Part shown: positions 12,601 to 23,960 of the stretch, in pieces
Layout: each line of letters starts with the position of its first letter
How positions within the stretch are numbered: the first letter of the stretch is position 1
Assembly: GCA_003254925.1 (NCBI GenBank)
Contig: QANZ01052375.1
Location: 69,569-133,568 of the forward strand
Direction: 5' to 3'
From: Chamaecrista fasciculata
Taxonomy: Eukaryota > Streptophyta > Magnoliopsida > Fabales > Fabaceae
Length of the DNA stretch: 64,000 bases
The notes under the pieces: generated by a model
The model's database searches: none
Told to the model about the DNA's origin: nothing
What the model saw: the letters and a program-made list of their open reading frames with translations, nothing else
Position numbers and translations under genes: made by a program

Positions 12601-14186
12601 TTTCTTGTTGGATCAAGGATGGCCATTGTTTGTGAGCGAGTTTGGTGTGGATTTGAGAGGCACCAACGTTAACGACAACAGGTACTTGAGTTGCTTCTTG
12701 GGTTTTGTAGCTGAACATGATTTGGATTGGGCACTCTGGACACTTGTCGGGAGTTATTACCTTAGAGAAGGGGTTGTTGGGATGAACGAGTACTATGGAA
12801 TACTCGATTGGGATTGGCGTGGTGTTAGGAATGCAAGTTTCTTACAGAGGATCTCTGCTCTTCAATCTCCTTTTCGAGGTATGTACAAGGGGAAACTCAA
12901 GGTCTTATTTGTTCAATTATGGTCTAAAGTATTAGCATTTCAACTTCAAAAGTGATACTCATTTTATCGCACTAAATTATCACCAAAGGGAAAGAGTTTA
13001 TTATTTTGTCAGATTCAACGTTAAAAAGCGGGTTTGGATCTATTGAAGTTAGTTTAGGCTGAAGTTCATAAAATTCTAATAAAATAATATAGGATAAAGT
13101 GCAAATTTGGTCCTATATCTTTTGCTCAGTTCTCAATTTGGTCCAATATCTATGCCCAATTTAGTCTCATATCTTTTTTGGTTGCAGATTTGGTCTCATA
13201 TCTTTGGGTTAATTGCAGAATTGGTCTTATATCTTTGGGTCAGGTTTATAAGTGGTCCCATATCTTTACAAAAGAATCAACTAATGGTTGATCTTTTTGC
13301 AAAAACATGAGACTAATTCTGCAACTTGACTGAAAGATATAGGACCAGAAATGATATGGGACCAAAATTGGGACCTTTTGCAAAGATATAGGACCATAAC
13401 TGCAACAAAAAAAGATACATGACCAAATTAGGAACTGAGCAAAAGATATGGGACCAAATTTTGCACTTTGGCCAATAATATACATATGCCACGTTTCTGC
13501 ATTCTTATTTCACATTTATTATAACTTATAATATTTTATTACAACTTGATGAACTTAACTATAAAGTAACTTCAGCGGATCCAAATTTTGAACGAGCAGA
13601 AGTTGACTTCAAAATTTCTAGAGTTGATTTATGCTATCATTTATTCATATTAACATACAAAAATGTAAATGCAGGGCCAGGAATATCACAAAGAAGGACA
13701 TATAAAGTGATTTTCCATCCACTGACGGGTCAATGCGTCCGGAGAAAATCACTGACTGAGCCATTGAGTTTAGGACCCTGCTCTGAATCTGAACACTGGA
13801 AATACACACCCCAGAAGTTACTAACAGTAACGGGCACGTATTTCTGCTTACAAGCAGACGACAACAGTGTAGGGAAGGCAGCAAAACTATCGATAATATG
13901 CACGGGTCCTAATTCCAAATGGGATCTGATCTCAGATTCTAAGATGCACCTCTCATCAAAACTCTCAAACGGATCTGATGTTTGTCTGGATGTGGATTCT
14001 AACAACAACATCATCATCACCAACACTTGCAAATGCTTGGGCAGTGATCCTACGTGTGATCCTGGGAGCCAATGGTTCAAGCTTGTTGACACCACCAGGA
14101 CTTCTGTCTCAACAGAATCATTAGTGTTATCTTTACCAAGAACTGATGACTCTGCCTGGGAATCGGAGGCACTCAGCTCAATGTAA
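6669..14186 (+). CDS. GH5 family glycosyl hydrolase with ricin-B-like lectin domain
   Basis: Four exons: 6669-7061, 11355-11602, 12358-12878 and 13675-14186, joining in phase (0, 2, 1) to 557 aa. Residues 1-22 are a hydrophobic signal peptide, so the product is probably secreted to the wall. The GH5 (cellulase-fold) domain follows. The acid/base Glu is about residue 201 in SLRNELRG. The nucleophile Glu is about 308 in VSEFGVD. The conserved WTLVGSYYLREG segment comes later. From about 395 a beta-trefoil ricin-B-like region contains GTYFCLQAD and a SQWFKL (QxW-type) motif. GH5 enzymes cleave beta-1,4-linked glycans; the substrate here is unknown. Exon 2 begins with Trp where relatives, from memory, have Ala, so that acceptor (AG at 11353-11354) is the least certain border. 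Intron 1 is 4.3 kb, and every intron holds a foldback element. Confidence 0.92.
7208..7684. mobile_element. GGCCAAAGT-type foldback MITE in GH5 intron 1
   Basis: The left end GGACAAAGTCCTATTTGGG and the right end ...AGTACTTTGGCC are inverted. The arms are built of TTTGGTCCCTCA units, with opposite-strand GGACCAAAA units on the right, and the centre repeats CTCCTAATAGTTTTGC in inverted form (about 7445 and 7500). No target duplication survives (TGCGTTAAA against TATTTTATA), so boundaries rest on the inverted ends only. Confidence 0.65.
7685..8354. other. AT-rich intron DNA
   Basis: Part of GH5 intron 1: extremely AT-rich with no delimited repeat. The 71-72 aa frames at 8101-8481 are low-complexity and not genes. 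Confidence 0.45.
8364..10333. mobile_element. Palindromic MULE-like element with GC-rich cargo, copy 1 (1970 bp)
   Basis: An exact 9-bp duplication, TTATTTTTT, lies at 8355-8363 and 10334-10342. The ends (AAATTGCAATTTGGTACC and its complement) open inverted arms of roughly 600 bp. These arms include the 'TTAGGGGCGGTTCC' and 'AAAGGGATCAAAACATAAAG' blocks also present in the copy at 21975-23951. A second, inner inverted layer (about 8990-9240 and 9745-9800) matches the palindrome at 41857-43227. The centre, about 9255-9740, is far more GC-rich than the arms and looks like captured gene DNA. No transposase is encoded, so it is non-autonomous. It sits in GH5 intron 1. Confidence 0.85.
9255..9740. 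other. GC-rich captured core (gene-like, unidentified)
   Basis: This block is sharply more GC-rich than its flanks and is open in several frames (9183-9608 minus, 9211-9531 plus, 9507-9884 plus). None shows a domain that I recognise. Codon-like texture (GCCGCC, CGACC, CTCCGTC) suggests genic origin, such as a 5' UTR or exon piece. The plus-strand frame at 9211 starts in the element's arm (MNKL...) and runs into the core. The orientation of the source gene is uncertain. Confidence 0.4.
10343..10905. other. AT-rich intron DNA
   Basis: Part of GH5 intron 1 between two elements; no gene or delimited repeat was seen. Confidence 0.4.
10908..11270. mobile_element. Foldback MITE-like element in GH5 intron 1
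   Basis: The left segment (GCCAAAAGTATTAATTTCGTCC) is mirrored by the right segment (GACGAG...GATGAAATTAGTACTTCTG), with TTTTGTCC/GGACAAAA-like units between. The arms are diverged and no clear target duplication was found, so the limits are approximate. It ends only about 85 bp before exon 2. Confidence 0.45.
11889..12257. mobile_element. MULE-type MITE in GH5 intron 2 (369 bp)
   Basis: An exact 9-bp duplication, TAAAATTTT, lies at 11880-11888 and 12258-12266. The ends are GGTCAAAGTACAAATTTGG and ...CAAATTTGCACTTTGGCC. The arms are made of TTGGTCTCATATCTTT units and fold on themselves. It is the same family as 13092-13473. It lies about 100 bp upstream of the exon 3 acceptor. Confidence 0.85.
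13092..13473. mobile_element. MULE-type MITE in GH5 intron 3 (382 bp)
   Basis: An exact 9-bp duplication, AATAATATA, lies at 13083-13091 and 13474-13482. The ends are GGATAAAGTGCAAATTTGG and ...AAATTTTGCACTTTGGCC. The arms and unit sequence match the element at 11889-12257. The internal open frames (13107-13310, 13246-13485) are by-products of the repeat units. Confidence 0.85.
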
Positions 14187-14214
14187 GGTAGCTTCAAACC
14201 AATAAATTAATGAT

Positions 14215-14512
14215 TTGATCCTTAAGATATTGCAAATGTCTCAATTTGGTCTTTGAAAGATGAAATTATACACTTTAGTCTTTAAAAGATATGATTACAA
14301 TCAATTTGACTCTTTTGTTAAGGATACCAATAGAAATATAATGACAAATCATATATAGTTTTAAATATTAAAACTATAATAAACAATCAGGGTTAAGAAA
14401 AAATCATATTTGTTATTAAACTTGATTTAATATTTAACCAAAGGACCAAATTGATTGTAATTGTATTTTTTAGGGACTAAATTGAGACATTTATCATCTT
14501 TTAAGGACTAAA
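14215..14512. repeat. Diverged foldback repeat 3' of the GH5 gene
   Basis: CAAATGTCTCAATTTGGTC near 14234 is mirrored by GACTAAATTGAGACATTTATC near 14478, with GATCCTTAAGAT and ATCTTTTAAGGAC outside them. It starts about 30 bp after the GH5 stop codon, so it probably lies in or just beyond the 3' UTR. No target duplication was recognised. Confidence 0.5.
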
Positions 14513-15500
14513 TTTCTAATGTACTCAGTACTCGTACCAATATATATCATTGTATATGTATGTAGATAGTGCACTGACCGAGATGGTCTAAGGTTTCATG
14601 TATTATATATTATGTTATCCAGAAAAATGTATCAACTTATGATTGTTCTCATAACACAACAATAGTGATGATGCTGTACATAATATTTCAGTATATGAAT
14701 AAAATTTATAGATAGTGCATTTTATTCTTTGACATTATCTGATAAATAAAACTCTATAATTTCCTAATCCATGGGAAAATGTGAAACAATTAATAAGCAA
14801 TTGGAAACTTGATATCCATTAATTGATCAGGTACATTACTTTTTAAAATGGGTTTGGCCATTTCACTCTAAGAAGGCTTCTTCTATGATCTGATTTATAT
14901 TCAGTGAGTTTGATGCCTTGATCCGATATTTATTAAGAAAAAGTTATAAGCATTTGTTTTTCTGGAAAAAAAAAAAAGCTTGTTGATAAGCGCTGAAATA
15001 TGTGCATGATCAACATATATTTTATCTCCTTTTTAACTGTTTAGTATGAGATTGAACGAGAGAGTGAATTTATTGAAATAAATTCATGAAAGCGTAAGGT
15101 AAACTAGTAAGTTAGTTAATATCCTACCCTCACACCCTAAGTAAGAAATATAGAGTTATTTACCAAGAGTGGATACAAATCACTTTATTTTTGCTCTCTA
15201 CTTATGGACTAGCTTGACCAAAGAAAATATGTCTAAATCTTACCTTACAAGTTACATCTACTTTATTTTATTTTTTAGTAGAATGCAGCAATGGGCTCAA
15301 ATTTTATCTAACGAAAATATAATTCACTAGAAAGCGCTGCTCAGCTTTTGGCCAAAGGTAAGAGCAGAATGGGACAAGACAAGCCTTTGTCTGAAATTCC
15401 AAATACTTATTGTTAGTTACTTTAAGGTTTTAACCCAAAATCAAGCAAGGTAGAAATTCAAAAGATATCGTACACCAGACTCCACACATAACATAAGCCC
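14513..15500. other. Intergenic between GH5 and SEO genes
   Basis: About 1 kb, AT-rich, with no gene or delimited repeat. It should hold the GH5 polyadenylation region and the SEO promoter; no strong TATA element could be assigned (TTTATATCTG at 15501-15510 is a weak candidate, about 50 bp before the ATG). Confidence 0.4.
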
Positions 15501-15560
15501 TTTATATCTGTTGATCCCTCTTCCCTTACTGTGAGTTCAACGTATTTTGCATTGAAGAAA

Positions 15561-18500
15561 ATGCAATCAAAGGGTAAAGGCGTTGCATTATCAGTGCCTG
15601 AGTCAGATGAAAATGCAGTGATGACACAGATTCTTGCCATTCATGCTCCCATTCCCATTGAAGAACATAATTTTGAGGTTGAATCTCTTCTTCAAGTCGT
15701 TCGTCATATTTTTCACTCTCTCATCCCTCTGATTCTTCAGGTACATGATTATGAACCCATCACACCATTTTCACTCTTGCTTCTTTAGTCTTAGCAATAT
15801 TTCTGATGATAATTAAGAATTTTATCAGGGGGAGCCACCACAACTGGATGCTTTGGATGACTATGCCCTCCAATCTGACATCCCCCACATGCTCCATAGT
15901 TTGTCCCACACAGTGAACAAAGTTTCCTGCGAGGTTTACTTTGAACATTTTGTAGTTAAGGCCTGAGGGTGTTGATATGGAAATGGAAGGCTTTAGTCTA
16001 GATTTAGTTAGCAAATTAGATTCAGAACTTACTTTTCAAAAGAAAGTTTTAAACAATGTGTTTGGTTTAATCAAATTTTGTATTGGTCAAAATGCACAAA
16101 ACCCTCCTGACCTTTAGTTATTGCATTTTACATTGATGTAAAATTAAAATTAACTATTGTTGTAATTAAAAGTTTCCAGAAATTGTTGTCATTACTTTGT
16201 AAATGTTTTCCATTTGCATGGTCTGTGTCAGATATCATGCAAGTGTTGGGGTGGAGGAGATGCCCATGTGACTACAATGGAATTTCTTGGTATACTTTCA
16301 AGCTATTCATGGGATTCAAAGATGGTGATAGCATTAGCAGCTTTTGCTTTGAAGTTTGGGGAGTACTGGCTTTTGACCTATCTTAATGCCTCCAACCCTC
16401 TTGCTAAATCCATTACAATGTTGAAGCACACTCCTCAAGTAGTGGTTCAACAAGATCAGAAAATTATGGGACACAAGCATGAAGGAATCATCAGCAACCT
16501 CATCAAAACCATGTTGGATGTGACCAATTGCATTGTGGAGTTCGAGAAGGTTCCTTCTCAATACAAGTTGGCTGCCACCACTCGTATTCCCATTGCTGTC
16601 TATTGGACCATTCGGAGTATTGTGGCTTCTGCATCTCAAGTTTCAGGCTTTATGAGCAGGAATTCTCACTCGTATATAAATATGATAATATATATCTCAT
16701 CCTATTTCTCTGCTTTGGTTTTCATGTTTTGAAAATTTAACGAAGTAGTTTATTTATAATTTATTTACTTTTTGGATTGATTTTAGACACCCAACAGCAT
16801 CAACTACAGAGACTTGGGAGCTTTCATGTTTGGCCCACAAGTTAAATAACATACATAGCCACCTTCAGAAGCAACTTTCCCTTTGTCACAAGCACATAGG
16901 TATCAGTGAGTCGTCGTTCAATGTTTACAATTATTTATGTGATATTTCTTAGAACACGTACATGTTTTGCAAATTGAATCAGACTTTTTATTCAAAACTC
17001 ATAACATTTAATCTACCCCTGGGACATTTATGTAATGATGCAGAAGACATCAGGCAAACTGAAGCTTTTGAGACACTTGTGCATCTTTTCGAGACATCTC
17101 ATGATGATAACTTGAAAGTTCTCAAGGGTTTGCTCTGCTGCAAGGATGATCAGCTGCCACTTGTAGATGGTTCTACCAAGAAAAGGGTTAGACCTCAATG
17201 TAAAATATAGAGTATACAAATAAATTGGTCCCAGACACATGAGTAGGGATGCAACGGATAGGGTATCCGGTGTTTTTGTCACTATTCGTACCCTATCCGT
17301 ATCCGATAAATTAGTATCCGTATCCGTATCATATCCGATATCCGATATCCGACGGGTATTCGAAATACCCGAAATATCCGAAAAAAGTATAAATATAGGA
17401 TAGGATATCCTATTTTATAAATTGGATATACCGGGTACCCGATATCCAATACCCACTAACTAAAATAAATAAATAAAATTATGATTTATTTATATTTTAA
17501 ATTTCTTTTTAAAATAAAACAATTAAATATAAAGTAACTAAAAAATGATTATATATAAAAAATATAAATATAATTAAATAATTATATAGAAGATATTAAA
17601 TTGAATGTAAAATATAAAAATTAAATAAATAATAGGGTATCAGATATCGGATACCCTAACTATCCGTTCATTTCGGACGGATATAGGGTATCCGAAGGTA
17701 ATATCTGTATCCGCCCAATATCCGAAAAATATTTAATTTTCACTATCTGTATCTTATCCGATATCCAGTATCCGTCGGATACCGGATAATTTTTTCGGAT
17801 GGATATGAACGGATACCCTAAATACCCTAAACCATTGCCATCCCTACACATGAGTTAACAACTCAATCTTTAAAAGTCTAATTTATAGACTTTAGTAGTT
17901 ATGAAATCAATACATTTTAGTCTTTTTTGCATGTCCTTACAAGTTAGTTCCCTAAAATAGACTCTAAGGGATTAATTATATTGCCTCACAACTTTTAAAG
18001 ACTAAAATGTGTAAACTAAATTTTCAGAAATTATTTTGTCAACTCGTATATTTTTCAGATCAAATTGTATGTTTACTCTAAAATATAACTTTAAAATCTC
18101 AGTGATATTTTCCTCATGTCTTGTTCTCACAGGTAAGCATTGACGTACTGGGTAGTAAAATTGTGTTGCTAGTCATATCAGACCTGGATCTCTCCGACCA
18201 AGAGGTTCTGATTCTGGGAGAAATGTATGAAGAGGCACGTCATGAATCGGTATCCCACATGTTTGAGATTCCATATGAGGTTGTTTGGCTTCCATTGTTG
18301 AACAAGGCAAGTCCATGGACTGAAGCAAAAGGAGACAAATTGGAGATGCTGCAAGCAAGGATGCCATGGTACTCAGTGTGTGAGCCTTGGGTGTTAGAGG
18401 AAGCAGTTTTGAGGTACATGAAGGAGGTGTGGCGTTTCAAGAAGAAGCCTATAATTGTAGTGTTGGACCAGCAAGGGAATGTTGTGAACCTGAATGCATT

Positions 18501-19375
18501 GCACATTATGTGGATTTGGGGAAGTTTGGCATATCCCTTTAGCTTCTTAGCAGAGGAAGCTATTTGGCAGGAACAAACATGGGGACTTGACCTGTTGGCG
18601 GACATCTTTCATCCATTGCTCTTAACATGGGTATATATTTCACTCATACTCAACTTTGGAACCAAAAAAAAGCAAATTGTGACATTCACATCTTTATACA
18701 CTTGTACCATTGTTTTAAGAACCATTCTGATGCTTGTTTCAGATGTCAGAAGGGAAATACGTATGCTTATATGGAGGAGAAGACATGGAGTGGATTCGGA
18801 GATTTACAAAGGCAACACATGCAATGGCTAACACTCTGCAAGTACCACTGGAGATGATTTACATGGGGAAAAGCAATCCTGGGGAGAAAGTTGAGAGCAA
18901 CAAGGAGGCCATAGTTGCAGAGAACCTTAGCCATTCACTGGAGGATCTGACATTAATTTGGTACTTCTGGGTGAGATTGGAGAGCATGTGGCACTCCAAG
19001 TTACAGCAAGGAAAGACAATAGAGAGTGACCCCATAATGCAGGAAGTAATGACAATTCTAAGCTTTGATCAGAGTGATGAAGGATGGGCTGTGATTAGTA
19101 GAGGAGGGACAGAGAATAAGAAGATGATGATGGTTAAGGCAAAAGGAGCAACATTTATAAAGTGCATGGAAGAGAATGAAGAGTGGAAGGATAAGGCAAA
19201 AGAGAAGGGGGTTTTAGCTGCAATGGATGATTATATCAAAGAGATTCGAACCCCACACTATTGTGAACGTTTTGTGGTGCCAGAAAGCTATGGTACAGCC
19301 CCAGAGAAAGTGGTGTGTGTTGAATGTGGTCGACTCATGAATAAGTTCTTCATGTATCGTTGCTGCACTAATTAA
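15561..19375 (+). CDS. Sieve element occlusion (SEO) protein
   Basis: Seven exons: 15561-15740, 15829-15933, 16232-16671, 16787-16899, 17044-17186, 18133-18630 and 18743-19375. They join in phase to 703 aa, the usual family length. SEO proteins form the filamentous P-protein bodies (forisomes in some legumes) that plug wounded sieve tubes in the phloem. Diagnostic stretches are SSYSWDSKMVIALAAFALK..GEYWLL (near 105), IPIAVYWTIRSIVA, VSHMFEIPYEVVWLP, MPWYSVCEPWVL and the C-terminal Cys motif CVECGRLMNKFFMYRCC. The N-terminal and central SEO domains and the C-terminal domain are all complete. The ATG at 15561 is the first in frame and gives the typical short lysine/glutamine start. Intron 5 contains a hAT MITE. 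It belongs to the SEO family; the subgroup (A or B) is not decided here. Confidence 0.95.
17244..17846. mobile_element. hAT-type MITE in SEO intron 5 (603 bp)
   Basis: An exact 8-bp duplication, CACATGAG, lies at 17236-17243 and 17847-17854. The termini TAGGGATG...CATCCCTA are inverted. The subterminal regions are packed with GGATATCGGATACC-like words in both orientations, and the middle is plain AT-rich. There is no coding capacity. The TSD length and the TAGGG ends fit hAT. It is inserted between exons 5 and 6 and leaves the splice sites untouched. Confidence 0.9.
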
Positions 19376-19551
19376 TTAAGAAGGAGAAATGTATATTTTG
19401 TAGTCGGGAATCCAAACATGCATGATGTATAATCTAGACTCTTTTGAGGAATTTTAATAATGATTCATAATTGGGGTTTTAGAAGTTTGATAGGAATCAA
19501 TAAGAAGCTGGTTTGAGTGGTAGCTTTCAAAGTTGAGCTTGATAGGGTGTT

Positions 19552-20093
19552 GGTTAAATAGTTATTTTGGTCCTCAAACTACAGGATCAATTTTATTTTG
19601 GTCCTCAAACAATTTTTTGTTCCATTTTAGTCCCCAAACTTTCACATTTGTTTTGTTTTTGGTCTTCAAACTTTCACATTTGTTCTATTTTAGTCCTCAA
19701 CTTTCATATTTGTTTCATTTTATTCCTCAAACTTATAATAAGTGATTTAGCAAAGAGAAAAAGAAAATTTTCACTTTTTAAAAGAAAAATCAACCATAAA
19801 TTTATTTCAATTTGTGACTAAAAATGAAGATTTTTCTTTTTCTCTCTTATCAACTTGTTTACTATGACACATATGAGTGAGAAATAATTCATCTCAATTG
19901 TCTAGATTCAAAATAATTGAAGAAACTAGATGAAATCAACTTTTGGGGGCCAAAACGGAACAAAAAATAGTTTGAGGACCAAAATGAAACTGACACCATA
20001 GTTTGAGCACCAAAACGGAACAAAAATAGTTTGAAGATCAAAATGAAACGAACTCGTAATTTGAGGACCAAAATGACCATTTATGATTTAACC
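19552..20093. mobile_element. TTTGGTCCTC-type foldback element
   Basis: The left end GGTTAAATAGTTATTTTGG is mirrored by ...CCATTTATGATTTAACC. The arms consist of TTTGGTCCTCAAAC units on the left and GTTTGAGGACCAAAA units on the right, around a short AT-rich centre. No matching target duplication was found (TAGGGTGTT against AATTAAATA). It begins about 180 bp after the SEO stop codon. Confidence 0.6.
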
Positions 20094-21965
20094 AATTAAA
20101 TAGTGACCTGCACAATATTTAAATGTATGACACTTTTGGCAAATGATGTCAAATAGAGTTGAAAGTGAGTTTGGGGTCAAATTGAAAAATGATGAAAAAT
20201 TGATCTTGAACTTATTTTTGGACTAGAATTGAGTTTATTTGTTGACGGCTCCAACTGGTTAGAAAAAAAAAACTCATCAAAAGTAACTTGTAGCTTCGAA
20301 TTTTTCATATTCAGACTTTAAAGGAAAGATATAAGACCAATTTCGCTTGTTTAATCGTGAAACACGTAGCTCACTTTTCGGACTTGATTTGATTTCATTT
20401 GCTCACGATCCCAACTAGATAAATAAGTACTTGTTAAAAACAATTCGTAACTTTAGATTCGCCATATTCGAATTTGAAACAAAAAAGTTGCAATATATTT
20501 AGTAATTTGAAATTAAAATGAATCACTATAGAAACATAGAGGACTGATGCGAACATTCTAAAAGATAAATGATCAAAGTTCACTTTGAGACAAAGATATA
20601 AGACTGATTTGAACATTTGACCTAATAAAAACTATGGTATAACCCAAAAAAATAAGAGATGACAATTAAGAAATTGGGCCTTTGTTAACTATGCTCATGA
20701 ATATGTCGTTGGACTTGACCCCAGAGAATCAGAAAAAATGGGCCTACGGGCCTAGTGGAATTTGGAAGAGCTCAACGTCAAATATATGTTGATTTGTAAA
20801 TTAATATAAGGAACAATTTCTCTAGAGAAAGTTATATCTCAAAACAAAAAACTATATCAGAGTTATATAGAAATTAGGAAGAGAGAAAAAGAGAAAAAAA
20901 AAAAAGTCTATCTCTCTGTCAAATCGCTTTCATTTCTTTAAAGAACGATAAAAGTTGTTTTCATGAAAACATAGATTTCTTAATATATTTCTCTTGCCAA
21001 ATTTATTGGTTCAAAGTGACTTCAAACAATAGCTGAAGATATATTATATATAACTATATATCAAGAAAGAACATTGAAAAAGGACTATAATGAAAAAGTA
21101 CTAGATATATAATTGAAGCTGATGTCACTAATGACAACATTTTCATTGAATCAAAGGACGTTAAAGTTGTAATTTGTTATTTGGACTAAAAGGATTATAT
21201 TTTTATTAGCATATAAAATGGTATAAAAGAAATTTACAGAAATTAATCAGAACCATTTATTTCTCAAGAATTTTAAATTATGAAGCAGCCATGGCTATAT
21301 AAGGGAAAGTGTACGTGAAAGTTAAAGTATTAAATCTGCACCATTGATTTGGATTAAAAGTCAACACATGCATTTTCAGTCAAATCATCCAATGATCAAT
21401 AAAACATAATTCAGCCATACTTTAGCAAGTGTAATTGAGCTGATCCATTTCTGCTATATAGATAGAGATAGAGAGGACTTGTTGATTGACATTATAATGG
21501 CAAAGGCTGATAAATTAATATAAACTTAATACGAGTTAAACCTTAGGAGAACCACACCTCAAAAGTTAAGATCTTATATAATGTTTTATCTTTAATTAAC
21601 CACCTGTGAGACTCGTATCAGAATCTCCTTAAAATATAAGTATTGCTACATATTAAAATTTAATTTTAAGCAACAAAATACTTATTTAATTGTAGTGGCC
21701 ATGAGCCTTTTTGTTTTTCAAACAGTCTAATTTATTGTCACGCCATCACATATTTGCTAGCTAGATTATATTATCTATACTATTTTATATGAATATAATT
21801 ATAATTGTTTCCCTCTGGAATTGCTTAGTATTGGTCTGATTAATTATTGCATGTGTGTAGTTCATTTTGTTTCATCATCTCTATTTGATCCACTTAAAAT
21901 TAGATAATTAAGAGGTCTCTAGCTAAACCAACTTTCTATTCTTCGTGTTTTATTTAAGAAATCCA
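20094..21965. other. Intergenic with an old repeat copy
   Basis: 20140-20620 resembles parts of 240-960 and 33860-34640 (TAACTTGTAGCTTCGAATTT-type phrases). After that the DNA is AT-rich without a supportable gene. No RNA gene was recognised. Confidence 0.4.
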
Positions 21966-21974
21966 TAATATTTA

Positions 21975-23951
21975 GGGTAAATTGCAGTTTGGTACCCTGT
22001 GGTTAGGGGCGATTCCGCTTTGGTACCCTGAAAGAAAAATTTTTGCAGTTTGGTACCCCGTGGTTTGCTCCGTTAGCGAATTGGTCCCCTGTGCTTTATT
22101 TCCGTTAAGATTTAACGGCAAATGTGATTGTGACCACGTTAAAATGTCAAAAATCTCCCAACAAGTCTTCTCTTATGTGTTTAAGTCCTTTCCCTTCACT
22201 AAAAGGGATCAAAACATAAAGAATTAATTATAAAAGGGTCTTTAGAATACAAATATTCCAGAATTTTCTCCTTTTCATAAGATTTCTTTTGAATAGGTCC
22301 TGATGTAACTACACTTTAATCCCAAAAGTTTATGATTTCTTTTGGTCCCTCAAACGTTTTCCATCCATTTTTTCCGTTAAAAAAAAGGACAAAATAAACT
22401 TTCATCCCCCAAAGTTTCAATTTTTTACATTAAGGTCATTTTCTATATATAATAGGATCAAAACATAAAAACAAAAAAAAAATTCAGATTATAATTGAAT
22501 TTTCACATCTCCATTTCTCTCTCCCTCTCTCCTCCTTCTCGTTCATTCTCTGGTCTCTCTCTCTCATATCCCCGTTAACGCCATCATCCCCTTCCCAAAA
22601 CACCCTTCATCTTCAAGTTCTTCATTCTCTCTCCAAAATTTCTCCTCGCCGATCAGATCCTTACGAAAATCAAAATCATACGGATCGAGAGTCAAGGGCA
22701 AAATTGGGGAAACCCATCGAGGGAGGAATAAAAGGGAAATAGCGCCAAAGAGGAAAACGCGATGAGAGAGAGGATGTAGAAGCAGAGGAAGATGAGGGAG
22801 TCGGAATCGGAATGGGAATCAGAGGGAGGGGATTGGCTCGCACATCCAGCTCGCATCTTCTTAATCCCTCAGTTATGAGGTTTGAGAATGTAGTTGAGAG
22901 GAGGATGATGGAGAAGGGCGTTGAGGAGAGAGAAGGAAGAGGGAAGGGTCATGGAGATTGATGACGTTGACGAAGTGCGTGTAGAGAGAGGCGGAGACGC
23001 CATTGAAGCTGAAGGAGAGAGAGAGCGAAGGAACGAGAAGGAGGAGAGAAGAAGAGAGAGATGTGAAAATTCAATTATAATCTGAATTTATTTTTTGTTT
23101 TTACGTTTTGATCCTATTATATATAGAAAATGACCTTAATGTAAAAAACTGAAACTTTGGGGGATGAAAGTTTATTTTGTCTTTTTTTTTTAACGGAAAA
23201 AATGGATGGAAAACGTTTGAGGGACCAACTTTGTCAAGTTTTGGAAAACTGAGGGACCAATATGGAACGAAAAATAATTGAGGGACCAATTTGGAACATT
23301 GAGCATAACTGAGGGACCAATATGGAAAAAAAATAACTGAGGGACCAATTTGGAACATTGAGCATAACTGAGGGACCAAAATAGGACTTTGGCCTAATCA
23401 AAATAGTCCTTAGAGGGTTTTTGATTTGTGGGGCTTGATTTTAGAAAAATTTAGGGGTTTTGATTTGTTTGTAGTGTACTTGAATGAAAATTTCAGCTTC
23501 TGGTAGTTGAATATGGGGATTTTTTTTTTTTTTTTATAAATCATAGATACTCATTTGTCTTTTAAAGTTCTAAGGACTATTTTGATAAAGATCATAAACT
23601 TTTGGATTAAAGTGTAATTAAATCATGACCTATTCAAAAAAAATCTTATGAAAAAGAGAAAATTCTGTAATATTAGAATTCTAAAGACCCTTTTATAATT
23701 AATTCTTTATGTTTTGATCTCTTTTAGTAAAGGAAAATGACTTAAACGCATAAGAGAAGACTTGTTGGGAGATTTTTGACATTTTAACGTGGTCACAATC
23801 ACATTTGTCGTTAAATCTTAACGGAAATAAAGCACAGGGGACCAATTCGCTAACAGAGCAAACCACGGGGCACCAAACTGCAAAAATTTTTCTTTCAGGA
23901 TACCAAAGCGGAACCGCCCCTAACCACAGGGTACCAAACTGCAATTTACCC
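21975..23951. mobile_element. Palindromic MULE-like element with cargo, copy 2 (1977 bp)
   Basis: An exact 9-bp duplication, TAATATTTA, lies at 21966-21974 and 23952-23960. The ends GGGTAAATTGCAGTTTGG and complement open arms that match those of 8364-10333. Inside is a second inverted layer: about 22380-22510 mirrors about 23065-23185 (GACAAAATAAACTTTCATCC and complement). The core is about 22510-23060. A separate GGACCAAT tandem array (23220-23390) with end GGACTTTGGCC sits only on the right. The core differs from that of copy 1. Confidence 0.85.
22510..23060. other. Captured core of copy 2 (gene-like, unidentified)
   Basis: The core is rich in CTCTCTC and CTTC on the left and GAGAGAG on the right, with coding-like texture between. 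On the minus strand, around 22920-23010, one frame reads NGVSASLYTHFVNVINLHDP before stops. I do not recognise the source gene. The terminal CTCTCTCC/GAGAGAG blocks suggest a captured 5' UTR. Confidence 0.35.
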
Positions 23952-23960
23952 TAATATTTA

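Noticed and set aside
15531-15560. Extended SEO start at 15531
   Set aside because: The codon at 15531 is GTG; the first in-frame ATG is 15561 and gives the family's normal start.
17244-17846. Telomere-like TACCCTAAATACCCTAAACC near 17815
   Set aside because: Only two degenerate units, lying within the hAT MITE's subterminal array; not a telomeric tract.
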